The notes: generated by a model not told the origin, from the sequence alone. DNA of 64,000 nt from Chlamydiota bacterium (GCA_021772465.1 JAJFLX010000003.1:62001-126000), one strand, 5' to 3'; positions 40,769-50,912 are shown, numbered from the stretch's first letter. Numbers and translations are program-made.

Positions 40769-41900
40769 TGCTAAACGGCGCCGTTTCTATCTTTTGTTGC
40801 TCGGAGCGCTACTTCTTCTTCTCGCCCTCGGGTGGCTTCTCTACTGGGCTCTGTTTGGCCGTTTCGATATATACACAGACGACGCTTACGTTCATGGCAA
40901 TGAAGTGATGCTCACTCCTCAGATAGAGGCGAGTGTTGCAGCGATTTATGCTGATGATACCGATCTTGTCGAGCAAGGGCAGCTTCTTGTCGACCTCGAC
41001 CCCTCAGACTACGAAATTGCTTTCGAAGAGCAGCAGAAACTTTTGGCCAAAACGGTGCGAGATGTGGTCGCGCTTTTTGACAATGTAGGGGCTAAACAAG
41101 CAGAGGTGGCTCTTAGAAAAGCCCAGCTTCGTCAAGCTGAGCTCGACTACCAGCACCGGATCCCCCTCGTGCAGACAGGGGCCGTTTCTCTCGAGTCTTT
41201 CGAGACGTATGAAACGGACGTCTCTGTCGCCTCTTCGAGTCTCGAGCTTGCGGAGATGGAGTTAAAAATGGCTGAAGCGCTCGTTGTCGGAACGACGGTG
41301 AGAACCCACCCCCGCGTTGAGGAGGTGGTCTGGGCTCTCAAGCAGAGCTATCTCAACTTGATTCGTTGCCACATCCTTGCCCCTGTCACAGGGTATATAG
41401 CCAAGAGAACAGTGCAGGTTGGAGACCGAGTCAAGCTCGGGGAGACGCTTCTCTATGTCGTCCCGCTGAGCGAAATCTGGATTGAGGCCAATTACAAAGA
41501 GACCCAGATCAAAAAGATGCGGATAGGGCAGCCGGCTCACTACACCGCAGATATGTATGGCCGCGGTTTGAAATTTGAAGGGAAGATCGTCGGCTTCCAA
41601 CCCGGCAGCGGGAACGCCTTTGCCCTGCTTCCACCTGAAAATGCTTCGGGTAATTGGATTAAAATTATTCAGCGTGTTCCCGTTCGCATTAGCGTTGACC
41701 CCTATGAGCTTCGGAAATACCCTCTCTTTTTAGGTCTTTCTATGCGTACCCACGTTGATGTAAGTGATAGGCGTGGGGAGCGGTTAGCGAGCGAGCCTAC
41801 GATGTCACCTCTTTACACGACCCCTATTTTTGAAAAACAGTATGAGAAGATGGAAGAGATCGAAGCGCTCATCGAAAAGATCCTCAGCGACAACATTTGA
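40749..41900 (+). CDS. EmrA/HlyD-type membrane fusion protein
   Basis: The protein has an N-terminal membrane anchor (about residues 14-36 from ATG 40749), a biotinyl-lipoyl-like pair of halves (DDAYVHGNEVMLTPQIEASV, CHILAPVTGYIAKRTVQVGD) around a helical hairpin, and a beta-barrel domain. It matches EmrA/HlyD adaptors. I chose ATG 40749 (383 aa) over TTG 40737; GGGGGAGGG precedes it. Its outer-membrane partner is encoded directly upstream but no inner-membrane pump follows; the next gene is rodZ. Confidence 0.92.
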   Translation: MTSKSSNAKRRRFYLLLLGALLLLLALGWLLYWALFGRFDIYTDDAYVHGNEVMLTPQIEASVAAIYADDTDLVEQGQLLVDLDPSDYEIAFEEQQKLLAKTVRDVVALFDNVGAKQAEVALRKAQLRQAELDYQHRIPLVQTGAVSLESFETYETDVSVASSSLELAEMELKMAEALVVGTTVRTHPRVEEVVWALKQSYLNLIRCHILAPVTGYIAKRTVQVGDRVKLGETLLYVVPLSEIWIEANYKETQIKKMRIGQPAHYTADMYGRGLKFEGKIVGFQPGSGNAFALLPPENASGNWIKIIQRVPVRISVDPYELRKYPLFLGLSMRTHVDVSDRRGERLASEPTMSPLYTTPIFEKQYEKMEEIEALIEKILSDNI

Positions 41901-41957
41901 CAGAATGCTTGTCGAAAAGGGGGGGAAGTCAAATAATGGCGCCAAGTGGAGGCTTAT

Positions 41958-42374
41958 ATGCACAAAGAATTGATACAACTTGGTGAAAACTTTAAATCTC
42001 GTCGCAAGGAGCGCAATCTCTCTCTCAAACAGGTCGAGAGCGCCACATCGATTCGAATGAACTACCTAGAGGCTATTGAAGAGGGGCACATGGCTAATCT
42101 GATCTCACCTGTTTATGCCCAAGGGTTCATCAAAAAGTACGCCTCATTTCTCGATCTCGATATTGACCATCTTTTCCAAGACCATCCAAGCGTGCTCAAA
42201 CTCTTGGTCGACAAACCCATGGAGAGTGATTTTAGCTTTGGGATCAGCTCACTTGAGGTGCGAGGGACTCCTGGAAATCAAATCAAGTGGCTTCCCAATT
42301 TCATGTGGGTGGCAGTGTCGGCAGTGGGGATGCTAGGTCTTTGGTTGCTCGCACGCTTTTTCGGCATTTTCTGA
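41958..42374 (+). CDS. rodZ: RodZ-like cytoskeletal membrane protein, short form
   Basis: The 138-residue protein has an N-terminal helix-turn-helix of the RodZ type (LGENFKSRRKERNLSLKQVE to YAQGFIKKYASFLDLD) and one membrane span near the C-terminus (PNFMWVAVSAVGMLGLWLLARFFGIF), with no periplasmic domain. Chlamydial RodZ (CT009) is likewise short. RodZ tethers MreB and guides peptidoglycan synthesis at division in chlamydiae. GGAGG precedes ATG 41958; GTG 41946 is an in-frame alternative. The stop TGA shares its last base with the next ATG. Confidence 0.92.
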   Translation: MHKELIQLGENFKSRRKERNLSLKQVESATSIRMNYLEAIEEGHMANLISPVYAQGFIKKYASFLDLDIDHLFQDHPSVLKLLVDKPMESDFSFGISSLEVRGTPGNQIKWLPNFMWVAVSAVGMLGLWLLARFFGIF

Positions 42375-43159
42375 TGCAGTTTTTTCTCATAGGGATGTTG
42401 ATGGGTGCAGCCGATCTGATCCCCGGGATTTCTGGGGGGACTGTTGCATTTGTCACGGGAATTTATGAGCGGTGGCTCAGCAGCATCCAGACGCTCCAGT
42501 TTCATGCGTGGCGACGCATCGACTGGAAATTCCTTCTACCTCTGGCCGCGGGGATGCTCATCGCTTTGGGTTTGGGCGCTTCACTACTCAGCACGCTTCT
42601 CTACCATTTTGGAGCTCAACTGAGAGGACTCTTTTTTGGGATTATTTTGGCTACAGCTTTTCTCTGCTCAAAGCGCGCTCATCTCAAACGTCCCTCCCAC
42701 TGGCTCCCACTCCTTTTTGCTGCACTCTTGGTGGCAAAACTTCCCCTTCTAGAGAGTGACTCTTTTGGCGCTCTTTGGGTAGTATTGGGAGGGGCACTCG
42801 CAGCATTCGCTATGCTCCTTCCTGGAATTTCAGGGAGTTATGTTCTCCATTGCCTTGGGATGTACACGGTGGCTTTGCATGCGTTAAGTCACCCGAGCTC
42901 TTTAGAGTCGCTCCGTTTTTTAGCCCTCTTGGCCATGGGGGTAGCTTTAGGGCTCGTGCTCTTCTCACGCATAGTTAGCTGGCTTCTTTCGAATCTATCT
43001 AGTTGGACTAGTGCGGCTTTAGTTGGTTTTATGGGAGGAGGACTCCCTTCACTCCTGCCGCAGGGAGTGAGTTCTCTTTTAAGTGCTATTATCGGTTTTT
43101 CAATCGTTATCTTATTGAATCTAAGAGCAAAAAAAATAGATCAACCAAAAATTATTTAA
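42374..43159 (+). CDS. DUF368 polyprenyl-phosphate transporter
   Basis: The 261-residue protein from ATG 42374 carries the DUF368 signature twice (GAADLIPGISGGTVAFVTGIYERW; MLLPGISGSYVLHCLGMY) and eight or more membrane segments. DUF368 proteins recycle undecaprenyl phosphate across the inner membrane, which supplies the carrier for peptidoglycan synthesis. The start overlaps the rodZ stop (TGATG), so the two are translated together. A longer frame from 42287 is inside rodZ and is not the start. Confidence 0.92.
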   Translation: MQFFLIGMLMGAADLIPGISGGTVAFVTGIYERWLSSIQTLQFHAWRRIDWKFLLPLAAGMLIALGLGASLLSTLLYHFGAQLRGLFFGIILATAFLCSKRAHLKRPSHWLPLLFAALLVAKLPLLESDSFGALWVVLGGALAAFAMLLPGISGSYVLHCLGMYTVALHALSHPSSLESLRFLALLAMGVALGLVLFSRIVSWLLSNLSSWTSAALVGFMGGGLPSLLPQGVSSLLSAIIGFSIVILLNLRAKKIDQPKII

Positions 43160-43187
43160 AAAAGTTTTTTTTCGATATAATTAGGTT

Positions 43188-45248
43188 ATGTCTTATACCA
43201 ACCGACTTATTCACGAAAAATCTCCCTACCTGCTTCAGCATGCGCATAATCCCGTCGATTGGTACCCCTGGTCTGAGGAAGCTTTTGCAAAGGCGCGCGA
43301 ACTCGATCGCCCAATTTTTCTCTCTATTGGATACGCGACTTGTCACTGGTGTCATGTGATGGAAGAGGAATCCTTTCGCAACGAAGAGGTGGCGAGGTTG
43401 ATGAATGACACGTTTATCAATATCAAGGTCGATCGCGAAGAACAGCCCGAAGTGGATAGTCTCTACATGGAGTTTGCCCAAGCGATGATGTCGGGTGGAG
43501 CAGGGTGGCCCCTTAATGTGATTCTCACTCCTGATTTGATGCCCTTCTTTGCCTCCACCTACCTGCCACCTGACGCGAGTCGCGGATTTATAGGCATGAA
43601 GCAGCTGGTCTTGCGAATCCAGCAGATTTGGGCAGAAGCTGAAGAGCGGGAATCTATTATTTCCCAAGCGGGCAAGATTGTCGATGTGTTTGCAGACCAC
43701 GTGCACCCTGAAGGTGAGCTGCTGCCAAGTGAGGAGCATATCCACGCCGCTAGCGACTTATTGTTTAAGACTGCCGACCCCGTCTTTGGAGGAACTAAAG
43801 GGGCGCCTAAATTCCCCTTGGGGATCCAAGGGTGTTTTTTGCTCAGGCGCGCACGCATGAGCGCTGATAGCCGCGCACTTTTTTATGTAGAACGGACGCT
43901 TCAGATGATGCATCAGGGGGGAATCTACGACCACATAGGAGGGGGATTTGCCCGCTATGCCATCGACGAGCAGTGGCAGATACCGCATTTTGAAAAGATG
44001 CTCTACGATAATGCAATTTTGGCCCGAACCTATTTCGAGACGTGGGAGTGCACGCGTACGCCTCTCTACAAAAAAATTGCCGAGCAGATCTTGGACTATG
44101 TCTTGCACGTGATGACCGATAGCAAGGGAGGGTTTTACTCTGCTGAAGATGCCGATTCTGAAGGGGAAGAGGGGAGATTTTATTCTTGGAGTTGGGAGCA
44201 AATTCAGTTATTGCTTGGACCTGAGGCGCCTCTTTTTTGCGATGTTTACGGCGTCACACCTGCAGGCAATTTTGAGGGGCGAAATATCTTGCACATGCGC
44301 GCCTCGCTCAAGGAGTATGCTGACCAAAGACGCTTGGATGAGAGCGAGCTGGCTCACCTGCTGCACGAGATGAAAAAGGTGCTTGCCCTTGCTCGAGATG
44401 AGAGAGAGCATCCTCGCAAGGATAACAAGGTGATCACGGCTTGGAATGGGCTGATGATTCACGCCTTTGCCTATGCAGGGATGTCTCTCGGAAGATCCGA
44501 CTACTTAGAAGCTGCAGAGAGAGCTGCTCAATTTCTCGAAGAAAATCTTTGGCAAGAGGGAGTCCTCTACAGGAGGTGGTGTAATGGAGAGCCGCATTTT
44601 GACGCTTGCCTTGATGATTATGCTTTTCTCATTCAAGGGCTTTTAACTCTTTTTGAAGCAGATAGAGGGACCAAATGGTTGGAATTTGCCCTCACTTTGA
44701 ATCACGAGCTCGAGACGCACTTCAAAACGGAGCATGGCGCTTTTTATCTCACGAATGGACGTGACCCAAATCTGATTTTGCGCCGGTGCGAATTCTATGA
44801 TGGTGCTGAGCCTTCAGGCAATGCAGTCCAAGCTGAAAACCTCTTACGCTTCTATCAGCTCACGGGAGTAAAAAAATATTTAAATCAGGCGGAGGATGTA
44901 TTGCGCGCTGCTAAAGAGCACATTGATCTCTACCCTCCTGGGGCGTGCTATCACCTTATGGCTCTTCAGCGCTATCTCGATGCCAGCGCGCCCACTCTTG
45001 TCATCGCGCTCAATGAGCAAGAAGAGAGTAAAAAAGAAATTTTAGAGCTTTTGGCTCAAAAATTTCTTCCACACAAGGTTGTGGCGTGGAGTCGCCCTTC
45101 TGACGAAGAATTACGCGATTTTGCCCCCATCTGCCGGGAGAAGCCTCCTCTTGGGGGAAAATCGACCCTATATGTCTGTTTTCAAGATCGGTGTCTCGAG
45201 CCTCTAACAGATCTCGAGCAGATGAAGCAAACGCTCGAAAAACTATAA
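43188..45248 (+). CDS. yyaL: thioredoxin-domain protein YyaL (DUF255)
   Basis: The protein starts with the DUF255 thioredoxin-like domain ([22 protein letters not shown]52xxC55 in [15 protein letters not shown]) and continues with an alpha/alpha toroid domain like those of GH families ([24 protein letters not shown]). The length of 686 aa is normal. Function is uncertain; human SPATA20 is a relative. A TATAAT at 43176-43181 lies only 6 bases before the ATG, so if it is the -10 the message would be nearly leaderless. From memory C. trachomatis CT356 is yyaL, near CT355 and ksgA as here. Confidence 0.94.
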   Translation: MSYTNRLIHEKSPYLLQHAHNPVDWYPWSEEAFAKARELDRPIFLSIGYATCHWCHVMEEESFRNEEVARLMNDTFINIKVDREEQPEVDSLYMEFAQAMMSGGAGWPLNVILTPDLMPFFASTYLPPDASRGFIGMKQLVLRIQQIWAEAEERESIISQAGKIVDVFADHVHPEGELLPSEEHIHAASDLLFKTADPVFGGTKGAPKFPLGIQGCFLLRRARMSADSRALFYVERTLQMMHQGGIYDHIGGGFARYAIDEQWQIPHFEKMLYDNAILARTYFETWECTRTPLYKKIAEQILDYVLHVMTDSKGGFYSAEDADSEGEEGRFYSWSWEQIQLLLGPEAPLFCDVYGVTPAGNFEGRNILHMRASLKEYADQRRLDESELAHLLHEMKKVLALARDEREHPRKDNKVITAWNGLMIHAFAYAGMSLGRSDYLEAAERAAQFLEENLWQEGVLYRRWCNGEPHFDACLDDYAFLIQGLLTLFEADRGTKWLEFALTLNHELETHFKTEHGAFYLTNGRDPNLILRRCEFYDGAEPSGNAVQAENLLRFYQLTGVKKYLNQAEDVLRAAKEHIDLYPPGACYHLMALQRYLDASAPTLVIALNEQEESKKEILELLAQKFLPHKVVAWSRPSDEELRDFAPICREKPPLGGKSTLYVCFQDRCLEPLTDLEQMKQTLEKL

Positions 45249-45284
45249 AATTCAAATATTTCCAAATTTATTAAATTTGATATA

Positions 45285-46340
45285 ATGGAGGGCATGACAG
45301 CTATTCGTTCATCTTCTCTATCCAAATCGCCTCTCTCTCTAGAGCCGAAGAGGCGGTATGTGAAATGGGGTGCGGCCCTGGGAGCTATGATTTTAGGTCT
45401 CGGAGCCGCAGGAGTGGGAGGGGCTGCCCTCTTTTTGCCGACCCATCACCTCCCATCGTGGTTGCTTTTAGCTGCAAAGCGGGCAGGGCGCGGGCCAACT
45501 TATGGTTTTTTTGGAGGGGGATGCGCTCTTTTTGCTCTCGGGGCTGTCGGTTCTGGGGCTCTGCTAGCCACGAGATCAAAGCGTGTTGTAGATCAAGAGC
45601 AAAAGGTGACTCAAAAGGTGACTCAAAAGGTGACTCAAGAGGAGATGGAAAAGAAGAGATTTCGCCCCGATATTATGGTTAGTGAGGGGTTAGTCAAAAA
45701 TTTTCCGGGGTTCGCCCGTATGCCGGCCTCGCAACGTCGCGCTTGGAGAGGCAAGAAAAAAGGGAACCTACTTCATCTGGCCGCTAGAGTAGGGGTTCCA
45801 TCTGATGTCCGAGAGCTTGCCTGCGATAAGGTGAACGTGAACCATCCCAACCAGCAAGGAGATACTCCACTTCATATCGCTGTGAAAGCAAAAAACATTC
45901 GCGTGGCCCGTGAGCTTTGTATGAAAGGGGCGCGAGTCGATATATTCAATGCATATGGGCAAGTCCCCTTTATTTGTGCCCTCGAAAAGCATCTTGAAAA
46001 GCAAACTGAATTTAATAAAGGGGATAAGGAATCTCAACAATTTCAGAAAGCAGCGGAGGGTATGGAGAAATTTGCAGAAAAGCTCAAAGAGGGTGCGCAA
46101 ACACTTCAAGGTCTTAAAAGCTCAGCTGAGAGCAACCTGCAGATGGCCTCTATCCTCGCAGAGAGTATGACTCATGAGCACTACCGCGCAAGCGTAGATG
46201 GGTTGGCTGCAAAGCGTAGGCTCTCGGCAAACGCCCTAATGTGTAAATGGCCTTTTCAATTTAAAGAATTTTATGAAAGAGGTCCTGAAGCTGCCCAAGT
46301 GGCTGAGCTTTTCAGCACCATCAAGCTCCTCATGTCTTGA
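45285..46340 (+). CDS. membrane-anchored ankyrin protein 2, Inc-like candidate effector
   Basis: The 351-residue protein has two hydrophobic segments at about 27-51 and 72-95, separated by a short loop, a KVTQ repeat at 107-118, two ankyrin repeats at about 155-235 (GNLLHLAARVGVPSDVRELA; GDTPLHIAVKAKNIRVAREL) and a helical tail. The layout (bilobed membrane domain plus ankyrins) parallels the protein at 18066-19148, although the sequences are not close. Secretion is inferred. The start overlaps a TATAAT (45281-45286); ATG 45294 is an alternative. Its place between yyaL and the SurA-like gene is an insertion relative to the C. trachomatis CT356-CT355 order. Confidence 0.75.
   Translation: MEGMTAIRSSSLSKSPLSLEPKRRYVKWGAALGAMILGLGAAGVGGAALFLPTHHLPSWLLLAAKRAGRGPTYGFFGGGCALFALGAVGSGALLATRSKRVVDQEQKVTQKVTQKVTQEEMEKKRFRPDIMVSEGLVKNFPGFARMPASQRRAWRGKKKGNLLHLAARVGVPSDVRELACDKVNVNHPNQQGDTPLHIAVKAKNIRVARELCMKGARVDIFNAYGQVPFICALEKHLEKQTEFNKGDKESQQFQKAAEGMEKFAEKLKEGAQTLQGLKSSAESNLQMASILAESMTHEHYRASVDGLAAKRRLSANALMCKWPFQFKEFYERGPEAAQVAELFSTIKLLMS
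45601..45638 (+). repeat. three 12-bp tandem repeats in the ankyrin gene
   Basis: AAAAGGTGACTC is present three times in perfect tandem. It encodes KVTQ three times in the linker after the membrane domain, keeps the frame, and changes linker length in steps of four residues. Confidence 0.9.
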
Positions 46341-46365
46341 GTCTCTTCCCCTCATCTGCTACAAT
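46337..46365 (+). promoter_or_regulatory. sigma70-type promoter for the SurA-like/ksgA genes
   Basis: TTGAGT (46337-46342) and TACAAT (46360-46365) are 17 bases apart, 27 bases before the ATG at 46393. Confidence 0.65.
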
Positions 46366-46392
46366 CAACGGACTTAAACCCCAGGTCTTTTG

Positions 46393-47388
46393 ATGAAAAA
46401 ATTGTTTCTAGTCTCTCTTTTTGTATTCGGCATGCTCGACGCTGCACCTAGCATGCAGCTCGAACCCTCGATGATTGTCAACAACTGCGTCCTTCTCAAG
46501 GTGAACGGGAAGCCGATCACCGTCTTTGACGTCACGCGAAAGATGGATATGGTTTTCTTTCAACAGTATCCCGAGCTTGGCGACAACGACATTGCTCGCT
46601 ACCAATTTTATAAAAGCGGGTGGGAAGTTTTTTTGAACAATGTGATCGATGATCAGTTAATTTTAGCTGATGCGAAAGAGAAAAAAATCACCGTCTCTGA
46701 CGGGGATGTGCGTGAGGAGCTCGAAGCGACTTTGGGCCCCGATGTCGTTTTTAATCTCGAACAGATGGGACTCACTTTAGATGAGGCCTTCGAACTCGTT
46801 CGAACCGATCTCATCGTCCAGCGGATGAACATGATGATGGTAAATTCCAAGGCGTTGACCGCTGTACAACCCAAAAAAGTGCGCGAGCGCTACGAGGCGA
46901 TGATCGCTGAAAATCCACCTCAAGGGAGTTGGTATTACCAGGTTCTCTCGGTGCGAGGTGAGGCCCATGAGGCGATTGCTGAGGAGGCCAAGAGGCTTCT
47001 TGAAGATCAAGGGCTTCCTTTTGAAGAGGTCGTTGCACAACTCTCTGAGAACGAGGTAGAACTCTCCCTATCAGACCAGTACGTGAGGCGCGAGTCAGAA
47101 ATTTCACTCACTCACCAGGTGGCGTTAGAGTCTCTATCAGCAGGGATGAGCAGCGCTCCTATCACGAAGGGGAATGTCACTCGAATTTTCGGCTTGAACC
47201 GCTACGAGCCTGGAAAACCTGTTACCTACAACGAAGCGGCAGATAAATTAGAGAGAGAACTCACCCAAGAGCTCATCGCTCACCATGGCGAGCTCTATCG
47301 GAAGAAGCTACGTGATCACTTCGGGGTGACAGACCACTTTTTGAAGGAATCGATCCCTTCGACTTTTGAACCCTTCGTACTCCGTTAG
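46393..47388 (+). CDS. SurA-like periplasmic chaperone/PPIase-family protein
   Basis: The 331-residue protein has a signal peptide (KKLFLVSLFVFGMLDA) and a SurA-type N-terminal helical domain (VNGKPITVFDVTRKMDMVFF, VIDDQLILADAKEKKITVSDGDVREEL, DLIVQRMNMMMV). The parvulin domain that would follow is shortened or diverged, so isomerase activity is doubtful. It should chaperone outer-membrane proteins in the periplasm. I chose ATG 46393; a TTG one codon upstream is unlikely. From memory CT355 lies next to ksgA (CT354), the same order as here. The next gene starts 5 bases after its stop. Confidence 0.82.
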   Translation: MKKLFLVSLFVFGMLDAAPSMQLEPSMIVNNCVLLKVNGKPITVFDVTRKMDMVFFQQYPELGDNDIARYQFYKSGWEVFLNNVIDDQLILADAKEKKITVSDGDVREELEATLGPDVVFNLEQMGLTLDEAFELVRTDLIVQRMNMMMVNSKALTAVQPKKVRERYEAMIAENPPQGSWYYQVLSVRGEAHEAIAEEAKRLLEDQGLPFEEVVAQLSENEVELSLSDQYVRRESEISLTHQVALESLSAGMSSAPITKGNVTRIFGLNRYEPGKPVTYNEAADKLERELTQELIAHHGELYRKKLRDHFGVTDHFLKESIPSTFEPFVLR

Positions 47389-47393
47389 AAGCG

Positions 47394-48185
47394 GTGCCTC
47401 TTACCAATGTGGCAGAGCTTCGCGCCTACCTTGCAAAGCTAGGTGCCCAGCCGAAAAAAAGCCTCTCTCAAAACTTTCTTATCGACTCCAATATTGTCTC
47501 TAAGATTCTGGGGTTCGCTGATGTTCGAGAGAAAGATTCTCTTTTTGAGATCGGTCCCGGCCCTGGAGGTATGAGCGAGGCCCTTCTCGAACTAGGTGTC
47601 CAGCTCACAGCTGTGGAGCGCGATAGAGTTTTTGCAAAAGCTCTTGGAAGTCGATTTCCTACATGCCAAGTCTTTGAAGAAGATATTCTTGCATTTGATC
47701 TCGATCAACTCACTCCAGGCTCAAAAGTTGTTGCAAACCTTCCCTATCACATCACAGCTCCCATCTTAACTCGCCTGACTCCTAGGCGCGACCTCTTCTC
47801 TTCAATCACAGTGATGGTCCAAGAGGAGGTGGCTCGAAGATTGACTGCTCAGCCAGGCTCAAAGATCTATGGCTCTCTTTCAGTCTATATGCAGTTCTAC
47901 ACTCGCCCCAGGTATGGATTTCGTGTGAGTCGCCACTGCTTCTACCCTGAGCCAAATGTCGATTCAGCGGTCGTTCGCTTCGACTTGATTGAGCCGCCAT
48001 TGGACGACCCCGATGCTTTTTTTGAGCTCGTCCGCCTAGCTTTTGGGAAGCGGCGCAAGATGATTCGAAAAACGCTTGGATCACCTGAAAAAATTCTCGA
48101 AGCAGGGATCGACCCCACCGCGCGCCCTGAACAACTCTCTCTCGAGCAATTCATCCGCCTCTATAAGCAGTTTATTGGTGGTTGA
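47394..48185 (+). CDS. ksgA: 16S rRNA (A1518/A1519-N6)-dimethyltransferase
   Basis: KsgA dimethylates two adjacent adenines in the 3' end of 16S rRNA. Motifs are LSQNFLIDSNIVSKIL, FEIGPGPGGMSEALLE (SAM binding) and VVANLPYHITAPI (catalytic NLPY). The length of 263 aa fits. The start is GTG at 47394; no ATG is available. It is convergent with nadK and overlaps it by 14 bases. Confidence 0.96.
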   Translation: MPLTNVAELRAYLAKLGAQPKKSLSQNFLIDSNIVSKILGFADVREKDSLFEIGPGPGGMSEALLELGVQLTAVERDRVFAKALGSRFPTCQVFEEDILAFDLDQLTPGSKVVANLPYHITAPILTRLTPRRDLFSSITVMVQEEVARRLTAQPGSKIYGSLSVYMQFYTRPRYGFRVSRHCFYPEPNVDSAVVRFDLIEPPLDDPDAFFELVRLAFGKRRKMIRKTLGSPEKILEAGIDPTARPEQLSLEQFIRLYKQFIGG

Positions 48186-49032
48186 GCTCAGCGTAGCGCA
48201 CCTGCCCTGACCAGTTGAGCTTGGTGCGCAGGGTGGAGAAATAGTCACTCCCCTCAAGCTGCACCATTTTGAACTGTTTTTTCGCCCGCGTGATGCTCAA
48301 CACTTCATTGGTAGCCATCGTGTAGCGCGAAAAGCCATCGTAGGTGATCTCCACGGGGTCATAAGGGCTGAGGTACTGCACCTCAATTTGCTGTTTGGGC
48401 ATGAGCACTAAGGGGCGGTTTGAGATCGTGTGAGGGCTGATAGGGGTGATGACGATCGCCTCAAGCTCGGGGGTGAGGATAGGTCCCCCAGCCGCGAGCG
48501 AGTAGGCCGTCGAGCCACTGGGCGTTGAGATGATAATCCCATCGGCTGAGAACGTATTGAGGTAGACGCCATCGACGTGAATAGAGAGGTCGATCAAGCT
48601 CGGGTTTGGAGAGCGGTGGACGACAAGTTCATTTACAGCAAGGCACCGTTCACCCGATGCAGTGAGAGCTTCCATCATGATTCGATGGTCTACCTCAAAG
48701 GCTCCTGAAAGCAAATCTTCTAAGCTTTCATAGAGTTTCGACAAGGGGATGTCAGCCATAAAACCAAGATGGCCGAGGTTCACACCCAATATGGGGGCAT
48801 CGAGGTGCGGAAAGTGATGAATCACTCGCAAAATCGTTCCATCTCCTCCTAAAGAGATGAGAAAATCAATTTTTTCCTGATCGACAGAGGAGAGGGGAGC
48901 GACTTCAAGATCTGCGGCCTCTTCATCGCGGGCCACCACCCGTACCCCTCGCCCCTCGAGAAATTGGGTGGTCTGCTTAGCGACTTGGAAGGCCTCTTTT
49001 TTCCGCATATTAGCAAAAAGGGCAATGATCAT
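48172..49032 (-). CDS. nadK: NAD kinase
   Basis: NadK phosphorylates NAD to NADP. The GGDGT motif is at 62-66, with NELVVHR and the [13 protein letters not shown] loop present; 286 aa is usual. It overlaps dxs by 4 bases at the start, giving an operon xseA-xseB-dxs-nadK on the minus strand. Confidence 0.96.
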   Translation of the reverse strand: MIIALFANMRKKEAFQVAKQTTQFLEGRGVRVVARDEEAADLEVAPLSSVDQEKIDFLISLGGDGTILRVIHHFPHLDAPILGVNLGHLGFMADIPLSKLYESLEDLLSGAFEVDHRIMMEALTASGERCLAVNELVVHRSPNPSLIDLSIHVDGVYLNTFSADGIIISTPSGSTAYSLAAGGPILTPELEAIVITPISPHTISNRPLVLMPKQQIEVQYLSPYDPVEITYDGFSRYTMATNEVLSITRAKKQFKMVQLEGSDYFSTLRTKLNWSGQVRYAELNHQ

Positions 49033-50912
49033 CGCTCTTCCTTAATGCGGCTCCGAAAAGAGAAGTGAGAGAGGATTTTTTGATGCAGCTTCTCAGGAGT
49101 GAGTCCCATCTCGTCGAGAAGCTTTCCGAGGCTTCCATGGTGGAGGAAGGTTTCAGGGATTCCAAAATGGAGCGATTCGACCTGACTAAATTCATGGCTG
49201 AGTAAAAACTCACCCACCTCTGAGCCGAGCCCCCCCTTGAGTGTGTGTTCCTCGAGTGTGACAATGCGGTTGTGCTTGAGAAGGAGTTTTCCGAGTAGAT
49301 CGGTGTCGAGGGGTTTGACAAAGATGGGGTCAACGACAGCCGCCTCGATTCCCGACCCTCTCAAGAGGTCTCGTAGCTCAAGCGCTGTATCGCAGTGGTG
49401 GCCCAGTGCCACAATAAGCAAATCGTCTCCCTCTGCTAAAACCTCACCCTGTCCAAGAGGGCGGTAGGCGAGAGGACCCTCTTGCTCAGTCGTGGGGATG
49501 TTGGGGTAGCGAATAGCTGTTGGGCGCTCCCAGCTAAATGCTGATTCGAGTAGTTCTTTGAGCATCTTTCCATCGCGCGGCTGGCAAATGACCATGTTGG
49601 GCATTGCTCGCAAGAAGCTGATTTCGTAGATCCCATGGTGGGTGGCACCATCACCAGCTGCAAGTCCCGAGCGGTCGACAGCAAAAACCACAGGGAGCTT
49701 TTGCAAACAGACGTCGTGAAAGAGGTTGTCAAGAGCCCTTTGGAAGAAAGTGGAATAGATCGAGCAGACCACATCGAGCTTTCCACTTTTGGCAAGTCCC
49801 CCAGAGAAGGTGACAGCGTGCCCCTCGGCAATCCCCACATCGAAAAATCTCTTCGGAAAGGCTTCGGCAAAATTGTCGAGACAAGAGCCAAGAGACATTG
49901 CGGGAGTGACGAGCGTGAGTCTAGGGTGCTTTTTGCCCATTTCAAGCAGATGGCTTCCAAAGATTTTAGGAAAGGTCATCTTGGGTTTTGAGGGGAGGAA
50001 CTCACACGTTTGAGGATCGAAAGGCTTCACCCCGTGGTAGGAGATCGGGTCGCGCTCAGCCCGATCAACTCCATGTCCCTTTGTTGTGAAAAGGTGGAGT
50101 AAGACTGGAGTTGAACGATGCTTGATCGCTTCAAAAACCGAGATGAGCTTTTTCAAATCGTGTCCATCGACCGGTCCTATGTAAGAGAGCCCAAATTGCT
50201 CGAAAAAAGAGGCAGAGCTAACGAGATTTTTTACCGATCCTGTGAGCTTCATCCCCTTTTTTGCAAGCGAGCTGCCGCAAAGAGGGAGTTTTGAAACCAA
50301 ACTCTCCAAATCGTGCGTCAGCTTGCTCGTCATAGGGCTGTTGAGTAGGCGGCTGAGAATGTGGGTAATCCCTCCCACATTTTTTGAAATGGACATCTCA
50401 TTGTCGTTCAACACCACGATAAACCTCGAGAGGTCACGTGAAACATTGTTGAGTGCTTCAAGAGAGAGCCCACAGGTGAGTGTCGCATCACCAATGATAG
50501 GGATTACATGGTGATTTTCTCCCGAAATATCGCGGGCTTGGGCCATGCCAAGTCCCAAAGAGAGGGCGGTCCCTGCATGCCCTGCATAGAAATGGTCGTG
50601 CTCAGACTCCTCAGGATGGGCAAATCCGCTAAGACCCCCATCTTTTCGGATCGCATCGAATCGGGCGTTGTTTCGCTCGGTTAATAGCTTGTGCGTGTAG
50701 GTTTGGTGGCTGACGTCAAAGATGAATTTATCAAGAGGGGAATCAAAAACGTAGTGAAGAGCCAAGGAGAGCTCGACAGCTCCGAGGTTGGAGGCTAGAT
50801 GCCCTCCAGTTGAGGAGAGAACTTCAATAATACGGAGACGGACCTCTTGAGCGAGTTTTTCTAATTCATCAATAGAGAGAGATTTGAGATCTCCAGGGGT
50901 TGAAATTTTCAC
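49029..50912 (-). CDS. dxs: 1-deoxy-D-xylulose-5-phosphate synthase
   Basis: Dxs makes the first intermediate of the MEP pathway from pyruvate and glyceraldehyde-3-phosphate. Present are the thiamine-diphosphate region ([18 protein letters not shown]), [18 protein letters not shown] with the catalytic Glu, and [15 protein letters not shown]. The first motif reads GDA where GDG is common; this may be a lineage feature. 627 aa. Both ends overlap neighbours by 4 bases. TpiA, encoded nearby, supplies glyceraldehyde-3-phosphate. From memory the block tpi-xseA-xseB-dxs matches CT328-CT331. Confidence 0.96.
   Translation of the reverse strand: MKISTPGDLKSLSIDELEKLAQEVRLRIIEVLSSTGGHLASNLGAVELSLALHYVFDSPLDKFIFDVSHQTYTHKLLTERNNARFDAIRKDGGLSGFAHPEESEHDHFYAGHAGTALSLGLGMAQARDISGENHHVIPIIGDATLTCGLSLEALNNVSRDLSRFIVVLNDNEMSISKNVGGITHILSRLLNSPMTSKLTHDLESLVSKLPLCGSSLAKKGMKLTGSVKNLVSSASFFEQFGLSYIGPVDGHDLKKLISVFEAIKHRSTPVLLHLFTTKGHGVDRAERDPISYHGVKPFDPQTCEFLPSKPKMTFPKIFGSHLLEMGKKHPRLTLVTPAMSLGSCLDNFAEAFPKRFFDVGIAEGHAVTFSGGLAKSGKLDVVCSIYSTFFQRALDNLFHDVCLQKLPVVFAVDRSGLAAGDGATHHGIYEISFLRAMPNMVICQPRDGKMLKELLESAFSWERPTAIRYPNIPTTEQEGPLAYRPLGQGEVLAEGDDLLIVALGHHCDTALELRDLLRGSGIEAAVVDPIFVKPLDTDLLGKLLLKHNRIVTLEEHTLKGGLGSEVGEFLLSHEFSQVESLHFGIPETFLHHGSLGKLLDEMGLTPEKLHQKILSHFSFRSRIKEER

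Noticed and set aside
42287..42373. Longer start for the DUF368 protein.
   Set aside because: These codons overlap rodZ in another frame and are not hydrophobic; ATG 42374 gives the family N-terminus.
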